Assembly (NCBI GenBank): GCA_031262295.1
Contig: JAISIA010000089.1
Coordinates: 1-49,727 of the forward strand
Origin: Bacteroidales bacterium
GTDB lineage: Bacteria; Bacteroidota; Bacteroidia; Bacteroidales; P3
DNA length: 49,727 bases
Reading direction: 5' to 3'
Shown here: positions 18,101 through 25,248 of the stretch, in pieces
How the letters are laid out: every line of letters begins with the position of its first letter
Numbering within the stretch: position 1 is the first letter of the stretch
Position numbers and translations under genes: made by a program
The notes under the pieces: model-generated
The model's database searches: none
What the model was told of the DNA's origin: nothing
What the model saw: only the letters and a program-made list of their open reading frames with translations

Positions 18101-19610
18101 GAGCAGAGATTGTCTTATCTTCTATTGAACCATTGAGGACTAATTCATCATAATTGTTGTCAATTAGATTAAATCCATATAAATTCATTAATAATTCACC
18201 CAAAAGATTATCTAAATTTTCTCCGCTTACTTTTGCATCTATATTAATATTTGTTGTTCTAATATATGGAAGAGTAAGTAGTTTTCCTGCATCAAAGTCA
18301 TTTGATGCAATTTTTGCAGAATATGTTGTTTTATTTTCATTGTTTTCTGCCTTACCCATAATATTTACACTACCTATTGCACTGCTTATTTGAGCCACTG
18401 CTTGAAAATTATTTATCTTTCCCTTAAATCTGGCAGAAAGATCAACCTCTTTCATATTATCAATCATTGAAGGAATTGGTAAATTCCCCAACAAATCTCC
18501 TAAGGACATTGCCTTATAAGCCTTATAGCTTGTTTTTAATCTTTGAAGTGTTATATCGTATATTGTGTTTTCTGGCTTTGGAAGACCAACAATAGAACCC
18601 TTTGCCTTAATATAAGTATCATCATTATTAATAGAAACCTCTAAATTATCACATAAAAGATTGGATAATGTGCCCTCAAATTTCAGATTAACCTTTGCTT
18701 TTTGAGTAAAACCTTTTAGGGATTCAGTCCAATAGGTTGCATCTTTCATTCCTGCAATTGAACCTTTCTTTATCTCACCTTGACAAAATACAGAATCTAT
18801 AAAAGAAGAATAGGTTTTCCAAGAATTTGTTTGCATTAAAACATCAAACCTTAGGTTAGAGTTTTCCGTATTTAATGTGACATTATTTGCAATAATACCC
18901 TTTGGAGACACAGAAAACTTTCCAAGAAGTTTTTTTAGATGTAATCCACTTTTTTCTTTAGCTTCAAAACGTTTTATATTAGCATTAATAGAATCTTTTA
19001 TAACCAAAATATCCTCAATATCGGCATTGATATTTTTGTATTGCATATCATTTATTGCAACCATATCTTTTGGATATTTCTTTTCGTTTTCAAGTAATTT
19101 CAAAGAAAAACTAACATTTCTAAGTTTTAATTTATCCACTCCTATTATAAAAGGAGATTTTTCTGTTGTATCCTTTGGTTTATTAGAAGAGAAATAGTCA
19201 ATAATAAACTTAAAGTTTAATCCTTTTGAAGAAGTTTCCAAATTAAATGTTGTCTTATCCAAAGAAACGCTACTAAAATATATTCCCTTTGAAGAAATCT
19301 TTTCAGGCATTTTAACAGCTATTTCATCAGCATAAAGAATAGTATCATTATTTCTATCCAATAGAATTATATTTTTAAGACTTACTCCTTCAATAATATT
19401 TATATTTACTGCCCCAATATCAACCTTTGTTTTCCATTGTTTGGAAAAAAAACTTGAAAGATTTGTTGCAACAATTGATTGAATAATTGAGGTGTTTAAT
19501 AGGGCAATTGATAGGTATAGCACGATAAAGAGTATAAAGAGAATATACCCTAAATAGTACAAAGTTTTCTTAAAGAAAGTGTTTTTATTTTTTCCTTTTG
19601 TCAATTTCAT
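15111..19610 (-). CDS. TamB-like translocation/assembly module protein (DUF490)
   Basis: 1499 residues. One N-terminal membrane anchor (about 12-35, LYYLGYILFILFIVLYLSIALL) is followed by a very long region of repeated beta-rich, Asn/Lys/Asp-rich segments typical of the AsmA/TamB bridge fold, and a C-terminal TamB domain (about 1150-1480; FGTVNVGSGTFGLNLMSL, ILLTGQMLNPVPKFDIKLP, VDVGLNYVQG, VDLNLSKSIG). TamB-like proteins span the periplasm and are linked to outer-membrane protein assembly and lipid transport. Bacteroidota members are usually about this long. Its partner TamA/BamA-like barrel is not adjacent. A TATATTTG box at 19627-19620 is close to the ATG. It is divergent from tsaD. Confidence 0.9.
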   Translation of the reverse strand: MKLTKGKNKNTFFKKTLYYLGYILFILFIVLYLSIALLNTSIIQSIVATNLSSFFSKQWKTKVDIGAVNINIIEGVSLKNIILLDRNNDTILYADEIAVKMPEKISSKGIYFSSVSLDKTTFNLETSSKGLNFKFIIDYFSSNKPKDTTEKSPFIIGVDKLKLRNVSFSLKLLENEKKYPKDMVAINDMQYKNINADIEDILVIKDSINANIKRFEAKEKSGLHLKKLLGKFSVSPKGIIANNVTLNTENSNLRFDVLMQTNSWKTYSSFIDSVFCQGEIKKGSIAGMKDATYWTESLKGFTQKAKVNLKFEGTLSNLLCDNLEVSINNDDTYIKAKGSIVGLPKPENTIYDITLQRLKTSYKAYKAMSLGDLLGNLPIPSMIDNMKEVDLSARFKGKINNFQAVAQISSAIGSVNIMGKAENNENKTTYSAKIASNDFDAGKLLTLPYIRTTNINIDAKVSGENLDNLLGELLMNLYGFNLIDNNYDELVLNGSIEDKTISAQLNLKDDSSNVNLSGDYSLGEKKTLYADATFSNINPTKLKLFNIADSTTSISGELIADIQDLNFHSLRGNLGLRDLTFKSNNKDPLILKRLNIQTSTKEDSSNSLVIYSDILNATMVGKFFYDELVEDISYITKKYIPSLTFLSKNKEEKEIINDTINTDYKLKSTFSFYANIKDINSILNIFAPNIDISDNTFVSIANSNSRGFKINLNTNKVSIDKSLIFDNVNLSAIIDNQDLKTNLVLRNIFFLDSLYISNINADITTNENKFNLLLKFNDQKDSFATMGNISFNSIISKDNIQGSFNNSFVKILGEQIGIDPNNALAYNGNKLSLLNFALNKDKQRIIINGYASERNEDEIGVEFKNVDIGFFNPLLKGANIELEGNLNKTIKFRSLFKDMMISSDLTIDNLVLNENYLGSCNLNVKNNVSNEDFFIDINMLYKGEDKKQNMPLNISGFIFPKSKTNNMDLTLSLNDFNLSVIERFLESFSSKLSGQISGKDIKIKGMFNNPSIEGELMTKNGEIKIDLINSTYYFSDTIILNNDKFILNNFLLTDQNKNKLNVDGQIRHKQFEDFYIDLIAVADKIKILNTNAHSAQMYYGEAYASARATIFGSPSSLTISVDAQTEKGTKLVIPISSKTSLQNNSFIRFVTNDTINILQDTIQNLDDAIKKSMDLKVAVNLKVTQDAVIDIPMNFSNIGGELKASGEGELNINIDNKGNFDMFGTVNVGSGTFGLNLMSLIEKVFVIEKGGTIQFNGNPTNAYLNLSAVYKTKASLAPVLGSEKYNKPVDVQSIILLTGQMLNPVPKFDIKLPNTDQQTIDELFMYIDRNDEKQMIDQTFNLLVFRQFASSSGGIENSLSSMDLGSQAFDIAFGQLSGALSNMVTFVDVGLNYVQGTEIVGDQVDLNLSKSIGNFDIEFNSVFGGKTQEQASEASNFLGDINVEYKITDNFRIKTFNRSNANDFTKYNVTPYTQGVGLTYKKEYDTFADIFKRKKRTFR

Positions 19611-19712
19611 TTATTTTTGCAAATATATTACTTTCTTTTGCAATATAATGTTACGAAAAGTAATATTTTTTAATTTTTTTCTTTATTAAAACAAATAAAT
19701 AAAAATAGGTCT

Positions 19713-20726
19713 ATGTCTTATATATTAGCAATAGAGTCTTCCTGCGATGATACTTCAGCGGCTGTAATGAAGGATTCTTATTTACTCTCCAACGTTATTG
19801 CGTCTCAAAAAGTGCATGAAAAGTATGGAGGTGTTGTTCCCGAATTAGCATCAAGAGCACATCAACAAAACATAGTTCCTGTTGTGGATTGTGCATTAAA
19901 AGATGCTAATATAGACAAAAAACAATTAGATGCCATTGCCTACACAAGAGGACCTGGTCTTTTAGGTTCTTTATTAGTTGGTGTAAGTTTTGCAAAAAGC
20001 CTTGCTCAAAGCCTCAATATACCTCTTTTAGATGTAAATCACTTGGAAGCTCACGTGCTTTCTCATTTCATAAAGGATGAAAACAATAGCCCTTCTCCCT
20101 CCTTCCCTTTCCTTTGTCTTTTAGTTAGTGGAGGAAATACTCAATTAATAATGGTAGATTCTCCATACAAAATGGAAATTATAGGGAAAACAATTGATGA
20201 TGCAGCAGGAGAAACCTTAGATAAGGTTGCAAAGATACTTTCACTTCCTTATCCGGGAGGACCACATATTGATAATCTTGCAAAGAAAGGCAACAAAAAT
20301 TTCCTTACTTTTTCAAAGGCAAATATGCCAAACTATGATTACTCTTTTTCTGGCGTTAAAACAAGCATACTATATACTCTAAGGGATAAACTAAAAGAAG
20401 AACCCTCTTTCTTAAAAGATAATATTAATGATATTTGTGCTTCTGTTCAAAGTTGCGTTGTTGATATGCTTTTAAATAAGATGAGAAAAGCTGCAAAGGA
20501 TTTTAAAATAAAAGATATTGCAATTGCAGGAGGTGTTTCTGCCAATTCCTATTTAAGAGAAAAAATAATAGAAATGGGGAAAGCAAATTCGTGGAATGTA
20601 TTTATTCCTAAAATAAGTTACACAACAGATAATGCAGCTATGGTTGGCGTTGCTGGATATTTTAAATTCTTAAAAAAAGACTTCTCTTCCTTAGAAGAAG
20701 TCCCTTACACAAGATTACAGCAATGA
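19713..20726 (+). CDS. tsaD: tRNA N6-adenosine threonylcarbamoyltransferase
   Basis: 337 residues. It has ILAIESSCDDTSAAV (4-18), the metal site His110 and His114 in VNHLEAHVLSH, LLVSGGNTQLI, DDAAGETLDKVAK and IAGGVSANSYLR. TsaD transfers threonylcarbamoyl from TC-AMP to A37 of ANN-decoding tRNAs together with TsaB and TsaE, which are not in this window. MtaB at 32.7-34.0 kb modifies the same base further. The stop overlaps the next start by 4 nt (ATGA), indicating translational coupling with shikimate kinase. Confidence 0.97.
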   Translation: MSYILAIESSCDDTSAAVMKDSYLLSNVIASQKVHEKYGGVVPELASRAHQQNIVPVVDCALKDANIDKKQLDAIAYTRGPGLLGSLLVGVSFAKSLAQSLNIPLLDVNHLEAHVLSHFIKDENNSPSPSFPFLCLLVSGGNTQLIMVDSPYKMEIIGKTIDDAAGETLDKVAKILSLPYPGGPHIDNLAKKGNKNFLTFSKANMPNYDYSFSGVKTSILYTLRDKLKEEPSFLKDNINDICASVQSCVVDMLLNKMRKAAKDFKIKDIAIAGGVSANSYLREKIIEMGKANSWNVFIPKISYTTDNAAMVGVAGYFKFLKKDFSSLEEVPYTRLQQ

Positions 20727-21226
20727 AGATATTTATTGTAGGTTTTATGTATAGCGGAAAGACTACCTTTGGAAAGAAAATTGCAAATACTCTTTCCTTA
20801 AAACATATTGATACAGATAAGTATTTTGAAGAAAAATATAATATATCAATTAATGACTTCTTTGAAAAATACTCAGAGGATAGTTTTAGAAAGTTAGAAC
20901 ACGAAATTCTTTTAGAAATAATCAAACAAGATAATATTGTAGTTTCAACAGGTGGAGGTTTGCCTTGCTATTATAATAATATGGATATAATGAATAAGGA
21001 AGGCAAAACAATTTACTTAAATATGAGTTTTTCAGAAATAATTTCTCGTCAAAGGCATTCAAAACGTATTCGTCCCTTATTAAAAAACAAAACTCAAGAA
21101 GAATGTTTAGTGTTTATTAAAGACCTATTAGAAGAAAGAGAAAAAACATATAAAAAATCACAAATCACAATAAAGGGAAGGGACATAAAAAAAAGCGAAA
21201 CATTAAATATGCTCCGCTTTCTTTAA
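20723..21226 (+). CDS. aroK: Shikimate kinase
   Basis: 167 residues. The P-loop is GFMYSGKTT (7-15), substrate-binding DTDKYFE (30-36) follows, then FRKLEHE, the STGGGLP signature (about 75-81) and the lid region RHSKRIRPLL. It phosphorylates shikimate at O3 with ATP in the chorismate pathway. It is coupled to tsaD through a 4-nt overlap, and its end converges with a lipoprotein gene 50 nt away. No other aro gene is near. Confidence 0.93.
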   Translation: MKIFIVGFMYSGKTTFGKKIANTLSLKHIDTDKYFEEKYNISINDFFEKYSEDSFRKLEHEILLEIIKQDNIVVSTGGGLPCYYNNMDIMNKEGKTIYLNMSFSEIISRQRHSKRIRPLLKNKTQEECLVFIKDLLEEREKTYKKSQITIKGRDIKKSETLNMLRFL

Positions 21227-21276
21227 AGTTTAAAAGTTTTTATATCAATTTTTATTAGCCTTAATAAGAATTATTC

Positions 21277-22356
21277 TTAGTGATAAGCATTCATTTGAAG
21301 TTGTAACGAACTTGCATAACCAGGATTTGTAACACATTTTGATGTATCTGTTGGTGCTCCTAATGTTGTTACGCTACCACTTATCCAATTTTCATAACTA
21401 CTATATGCCTCACTTATATCAATCATTTCATAAGGATATTTAAATTGTGCTGTTGGTTTAAGAAGTGCATTAGCAGTCGGATTTAATGGTGTTGCTATTC
21501 CCAAAGGATAACCTTCAACACCTTGTAGTAATGTATAATTATCTGATACCTCTGCTACATTAACAGCACAATATAATTTTTCTCCCTGTTCATTTATGAT
21601 GAAAGGAACTGCATAATATACACTAAATTTACATTGTGGTGCTGTATAAGCGTCCCAAATGTTTGGATATAATTTATTGACAGTGTCAGAAAAATATATC
21701 ATAGTATCCCTATTCCTTGACATAAGAGTTATACTTTGGTCATTTATTGTTGATATCATTGGAACATTTTTCTTTGTATTTACAAAAGTACCAACAGGAA
21801 CATTAAAGAAATCTTGATGAACATTCTCTGAAAGAATATAATCATTACCTCTAATTGTAAAACCAAACTTTAAATTAGTTCCAGCTCCACAAGCAATAGC
21901 TTGAATTTGCCAATCAGTATTATTATGAACCTTTACTCCTGTTGGATCTGCTATACTCCAAGAATAGGATGTAGAATTAACTTTACGTATTCTTACAACA
22001 AAATCATTATAATCCTGATCTCCATAACGAGTATCTTCAAAACAAACTACCATATCTCCTGAGTACATTGCACCATAATAAGGAGCATCTTTTGAAAGAG
22101 GAGAATAGAAAATTTCTTCTGTTGTTCCCTTAGGTAGTAAATATTCCAATGGAATATTACCATTAAATATTGTATCGCCATCTGCTAAGATTATTGTATT
22201 ATAACCTTCCTTTACAGGGGCAATCTTCTTTGTAAATGGCTCTATATTTTGCCAATTTACTCCGCTAACACTTTCTTTTTCTTCTACACCGCAAGAAGCA
22301 AAAACCATTGCAGTAAGAACAAATAAGCTCGCTTTTTTTAATAAATTCATTTTCAT
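21277..22356 (-). CDS. DUF4114-like lipoprotein, paralog 1
   Basis: 359 residues. A lipoprotein signal peptide ends at Cys22 in VFASCG. The recognisable centre is CFEDTRYGDQDYNDFVVRI (about 110-128), an acidic DxDxND motif as in DUF4114/LruC-type domains and possibly calcium-binding. A later IINEQGEKLYCAVN and a C-terminal YPYEMIDISEAYSSYENWI are shared by all three paralogs, similar to the tail of DUF4842-type Bacteroides surface proteins. It is nearly identical in its first third to the next paralog and differs mainly around residues 240-260 and 295-310. The likely location is the outer membrane or cell surface. Function is unknown. Confidence 0.8.
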   Translation of the reverse strand: MKMNLLKKASLFVLTAMVFASCGVEEKESVSGVNWQNIEPFTKKIAPVKEGYNTIILADGDTIFNGNIPLEYLLPKGTTEEIFYSPLSKDAPYYGAMYSGDMVVCFEDTRYGDQDYNDFVVRIRKVNSTSYSWSIADPTGVKVHNNTDWQIQAIACGAGTNLKFGFTIRGNDYILSENVHQDFFNVPVGTFVNTKKNVPMISTINDQSITLMSRNRDTMIYFSDTVNKLYPNIWDAYTAPQCKFSVYYAVPFIINEQGEKLYCAVNVAEVSDNYTLLQGVEGYPLGIATPLNPTANALLKPTAQFKYPYEMIDISEAYSSYENWISGSVTTLGAPTDTSKCVTNPGYASSLQLQMNAYH

Positions 22357-22408
22357 TAGTATTTTTTTTATCCTTTTATTTTATAATTTTTTTATTCTTT
22401 TTTAATAT

Positions 22409-23491
22409 TTAATAAGCATACATAGAAAGTTGTAATATGTTTGCATAACCAGGACCTCTGGTACATTTTGTTGTATCTGTTGATGCTCCTAAGGAGGTTA
22501 CACTACCTCTTATCCAATTTTCATAACTACTATATGCCTCACTTATATCAATCATTTCATAAGGGTATCTAAATTGATAAGTAGGGTTAGTTAAATAACC
22601 AGAGTATGTACTTTTAAGAGGTGATGCTATTCCCAAAGGATAACCTTCAACGCCTTGTATTAAATCGTAATCATTTGTTATTGTTTCTGTATTAATAGCA
22701 CAATATAATTTTTCACCTTGCTCATTTATAATAAACGGAACTGCATAAAATACTTCCGCAGTAGTTGGTGTTGTTGCTAAGGCAGCATTTATTGTTGGAT
22801 ATAATTTTGTTACAGTATCAGAAAAGTTTATTATAGTATCTCTATTCCTTGACATAAGAATTATACTTTCATTATTTATTGTTGATATCATAGGAACATC
22901 TTTTCTTACATTTACAAATGTACCAACAGGAACATTAAAGAAATCTTGATGAACATTTTCTGAAAGAATGTAATCATTACCTCTAATTGTAAAACCAAAC
23001 TTTAAATTAGTTCCAGCTCCACAAGCAATGGGTTGAATTTGCCAATCAGTATAATTATAAACATGTAATCCTGTTGGATTATCTATACTCCAAGAACAAG
23101 AAGTAGAATTAATTTTACGGATTCTTACAACAAAATCATTGTAATCCTGATCTCCATAACGAGTATCTTCAAAACAAACTACCATATCTCCTGTACTCAT
23201 TGCACCAAAGGTAGGAGCATCTTTTGAAATAGGTGCATAAGATATTTCTTCTACTGATCCCTTAGGTAGAGAATATTCCATTGGAATATTACCATTAAAT
23301 ATTGTATCACCATCTGCTAAGATTATTGTATTATAACCTTCCTTTACAGGGGCAATTTTCTTTGTAAATGGCTCTATATTTTGCCAATTTACTCCGCTAA
23401 CACTTTCTTTTTCTTCTACACCGCAAGAAGCAAAAACTATTGCAGTAAGAACAAATAAGCTCGCTTTTTTTAATAAATTATTCTTTTTCAT
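22409..23491 (-). CDS. DUF4114-like lipoprotein, paralog 2
   Basis: 360 residues with a lipobox at VFASCG. It is a tandem duplicate of the gene that follows it: residues about 5-70 and 100-210 are almost unchanged (for example GVNWQNIEPFTKKIAPVKEG and GDQDYNDFVVRI), while about 245-265 and 300-315 are unrelated in sequence. The leader before its ATG (ATCCTTTTATTTTATAA) also recurs before paralog 1, so the duplicated unit is about 1.13 kb. A TAATTTTG box at 23557-23550 probably drives both copies. Its function is as uncertain as that of paralog 1. Confidence 0.8.
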   Translation of the reverse strand: MKKNNLLKKASLFVLTAIVFASCGVEEKESVSGVNWQNIEPFTKKIAPVKEGYNTIILADGDTIFNGNIPMEYSLPKGSVEEISYAPISKDAPTFGAMSTGDMVVCFEDTRYGDQDYNDFVVRIRKINSTSCSWSIDNPTGLHVYNYTDWQIQPIACGAGTNLKFGFTIRGNDYILSENVHQDFFNVPVGTFVNVRKDVPMISTINNESIILMSRNRDTIINFSDTVTKLYPTINAALATTPTTAEVFYAVPFIINEQGEKLYCAINTETITNDYDLIQGVEGYPLGIASPLKSTYSGYLTNPTYQFRYPYEMIDISEAYSSYENWIRGSVTSLGASTDTTKCTRGPGYANILQLSMYAY

Positions 23492-23549
23492 TAATATTTT
23501 TTTTATCCTTTTATTTTATAATTTTTTATTCTTTTTTTATAATTGGGCA

Positions 23550-23557
23550 CAAAATTA
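23550..23557 (-). promoter_or_regulatory. -7 promoter element for the lipoprotein pair
   Basis: TAATTTTG on the minus strand upstream of paralog 2 matches TAnnTTTG. The duplicated leader before paralog 1 lacks this box, which suggests one promoter for both genes. Confidence 0.5.
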
Positions 23558-23596
23558 AGAAAATTCCTTAAATTAATTACAAAAAATCAATTTTTT

Positions 23597-23633
23597 AAAA
23601 AAAAGAGCCAATAGCTAACACTCTATCGGCTCT
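23597..23633 (-). terminator. Terminator of the third DUF4114-like gene
   Basis: On the minus strand GAGCCGATAG and CTATTGGCTC pair with one internal mismatch, followed by T8. It lies just after the stop of the gene at 23655-24725. Confidence 0.85.
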
Positions 23634-23654
23634 AAAATAAATATTGTGAGTTAT

Positions 23655-24725
23655 CTATTTTTCACTATTAATTTCATTTGTAATTTGCCACATAAATTCC
23701 TTAGGAGCCAATTGTGGTCCTTTGGTACATTTTGTTGTATCTGTCACTTGTCCCAAAGAAGTCCTATTTCCCATTATCCAATCGTTATAAAAGCTATAAG
23801 CCTCTATTATATCTGTTTTTTCATAAGGATAATTAAATGAGCTATATTGCTGGAATGGATAATAGAATGTAGTATTAACAGGAGTTGCTATGCCCAAAGG
23901 ATAACCTTGAACGCTTTGTAATTGTGTGTAATCTGAATTTATCATTCCCACATTTAAAGCACAATATAACTTCTCTCCTTGTTCATTTATTAAGAAAGGA
24001 ACAAATTCATATAATTCTTGTGAAGAAATATATGTAGGTACTGAATATTGTCCATACCAAAAGTCCATATTTAGTGTAGTATCATGAGATAAACTATACT
24101 TTTTCATAGATTGAAGGTTGTTTGTTTGAAGTATAGGTTCCCCCTTTTGAACATTTACAAATGTACCAACGCCAACGCCAAAGAAATCTTCGTGAACGTT
24201 ATCTGATATAATGTGATCCTCTCCATTAATCATTAATCCAAACTTCAATTTAGTTCCTGCCCCTGTTGCAATTGGCTGAAAATACCAAGTTGAACTCCTA
24301 TTATAATACGCCTTTCTTTGGAAACCAAAGCTATCATACCAACAATTAGAGGTAGTTTTTCTATAAATGCGTACTACAAAATCGTTGTAATCTTGATCCC
24401 CCTGACGGGTATCTTCAAAACAAACCAACATATCGGAACATTCCTCAGAGGAATATCCATAAGTGGCTTCATCTTTTGCCAAAGGCACATATTCAATACT
24501 CTCTGAGGAGTTCTTAGGTTGCAAATATGTTTGCGGTATTGTACCTTGGAAAATAGTGTCCTGTCCCGCAATAACTACGGTTATATACCCATCCTTTATA
24601 GGAGGTATTTTCTTAACAAATGGTTCTAAATTTGCCCACGCTATTTTTTGCTGCTCATACTTATCACTCAATCCGCAGGATACAAATAAAGATGCGATTG
24701 AAAGAAAGTAAATAATTTTTTTCAT
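23655..24725 (-). CDS. DUF4114-like lipoprotein, paralog 3
   Basis: 356 residues from the ATG at 24725, chosen because it gives a clean lipoprotein signal (MKKIIYFLSIASLFVSCG) and lies downstream of a TATTTTTG -7 box at 24793-24786; a longer frame to 24848 would start upstream of it. It shares CFEDTRQGDQDYNDFVVRI, IINEQGEKLYCALN (as LINEQGEKLY) and the C-terminal YPYEKTDIIEAYSFYNDWI with the two neighbours but is clearly more diverged, so it is the older paralog. It has its own promoter and terminator and so is regulated separately. A surface-exposed lipoprotein is likely; function unknown. Confidence 0.8.
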   Translation of the reverse strand: MKKIIYFLSIASLFVSCGLSDKYEQQKIAWANLEPFVKKIPPIKDGYITVVIAGQDTIFQGTIPQTYLQPKNSSESIEYVPLAKDEATYGYSSEECSDMLVCFEDTRQGDQDYNDFVVRIYRKTTSNCWYDSFGFQRKAYYNRSSTWYFQPIATGAGTKLKFGLMINGEDHIISDNVHEDFFGVGVGTFVNVQKGEPILQTNNLQSMKKYSLSHDTTLNMDFWYGQYSVPTYISSQELYEFVPFLINEQGEKLYCALNVGMINSDYTQLQSVQGYPLGIATPVNTTFYYPFQQYSSFNYPYEKTDIIEAYSFYNDWIMGNRTSLGQVTDTTKCTKGPQLAPKEFMWQITNEINSEK

Positions 24726-24785
24726 GTTTAATTCTGCTACTTTAATTTGATTAATTATTATTAAATATTTGTTTCTTTTACGCTG

Positions 24786-24793
24786 CAAAAATA
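24786..24793 (-). promoter_or_regulatory. -7 promoter element for paralog 3
   Basis: TATTTTTG on the minus strand, about 60 nt before the chosen ATG, matches TAnnTTTG and supports that start. Confidence 0.5.
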
Positions 24794-24907
24794 TATAATT
24801 TTTTAATATGTGCATAAAAAATGTTAAAAAAAACTTATATTTTTTCATTTTTAGGATATTTTTAGGGTATTTTTTGTCACAAAATTCATCCTTTTTTTAT
24901 TAAAAAA

Positions 24908-24940
24908 CCGCCAAGCGGCATTTATTCGTCCTTACGGAAG
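24908..24940 (-). repeat. Double-hairpin palindromic element with variant stem
   Basis: On the minus strand TCC-GTAA-GGA, a spacer CGAATAAATG, then CCGC-TTG-GCGG. The second stem differs at several positions from GTCGG/CCGAC, yet pairs fully and keeps the TTG loop. Confidence 0.75.
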
Positions 24941-24993
24941 TATGGTTTTTTATATATATCGTAATATATTTATACATATATAACTTAATAAAG

Positions 24994-25203
24994 AAAAATG
25001 AAGATTTATTTTACTAAAACGAAGAAATAATTTACTAAAACGAAGATTTATTTTATTAAAACGAAGAAATAATTTACTAAAACGAAGAAATAATTTACTA
25101 AAACGAAGAAATAATTTACTGAAACGCTGTTTTATTTTTCTAAAACGAAGAAATAATTTATTAAAACGAAGATTTATTTTACTAAAATGAAGATTTATTT
25201 TCC
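24994..25203 (+). repeat. 21-bp tandem repeat array, 10 units
   Basis: Ten head-to-tail units of exactly 21 nt with no gaps. Most read TAAAACGAAG then AAATAATTTAC; four have the second half ATTTATTTTNN, and one (25120-25140) is the GCTG/TTTTATTTTTC variant. There are no unique spacers, so it is not a CRISPR array. The period equals two DNA helical turns, which places the A/T tracts on one face. It fills the gap between paralog 3 and the symporter gene together with two palindromes. Confidence 0.95.
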
Positions 25204-25213
25204 AAAAACCAGC

Positions 25214-25248
25214 CTTCCGTTAGGACAAATTAAAGGTCGGTTGCCGAC
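25214..25248 (+). repeat. Double-hairpin palindromic element overlapping a gene end
   Basis: TCC-GTTA-GGA, a spacer ACAAATTAAAG, then GTCGG-TTG-CCGAC. Positions 25230-25248 are also the last codons and stop of the symporter gene on the other strand. Confidence 0.85.

Noticed and set aside
24726-24848. N-terminal extension of the third DUF4114-like protein
   Set aside because: It would hide the lipoprotein signal peptide and lies across the -7 box at 24793-24786.
24994-25203. CRISPR array
   Set aside because: The units are directly adjacent without unique spacers, and no cas genes are in the window.
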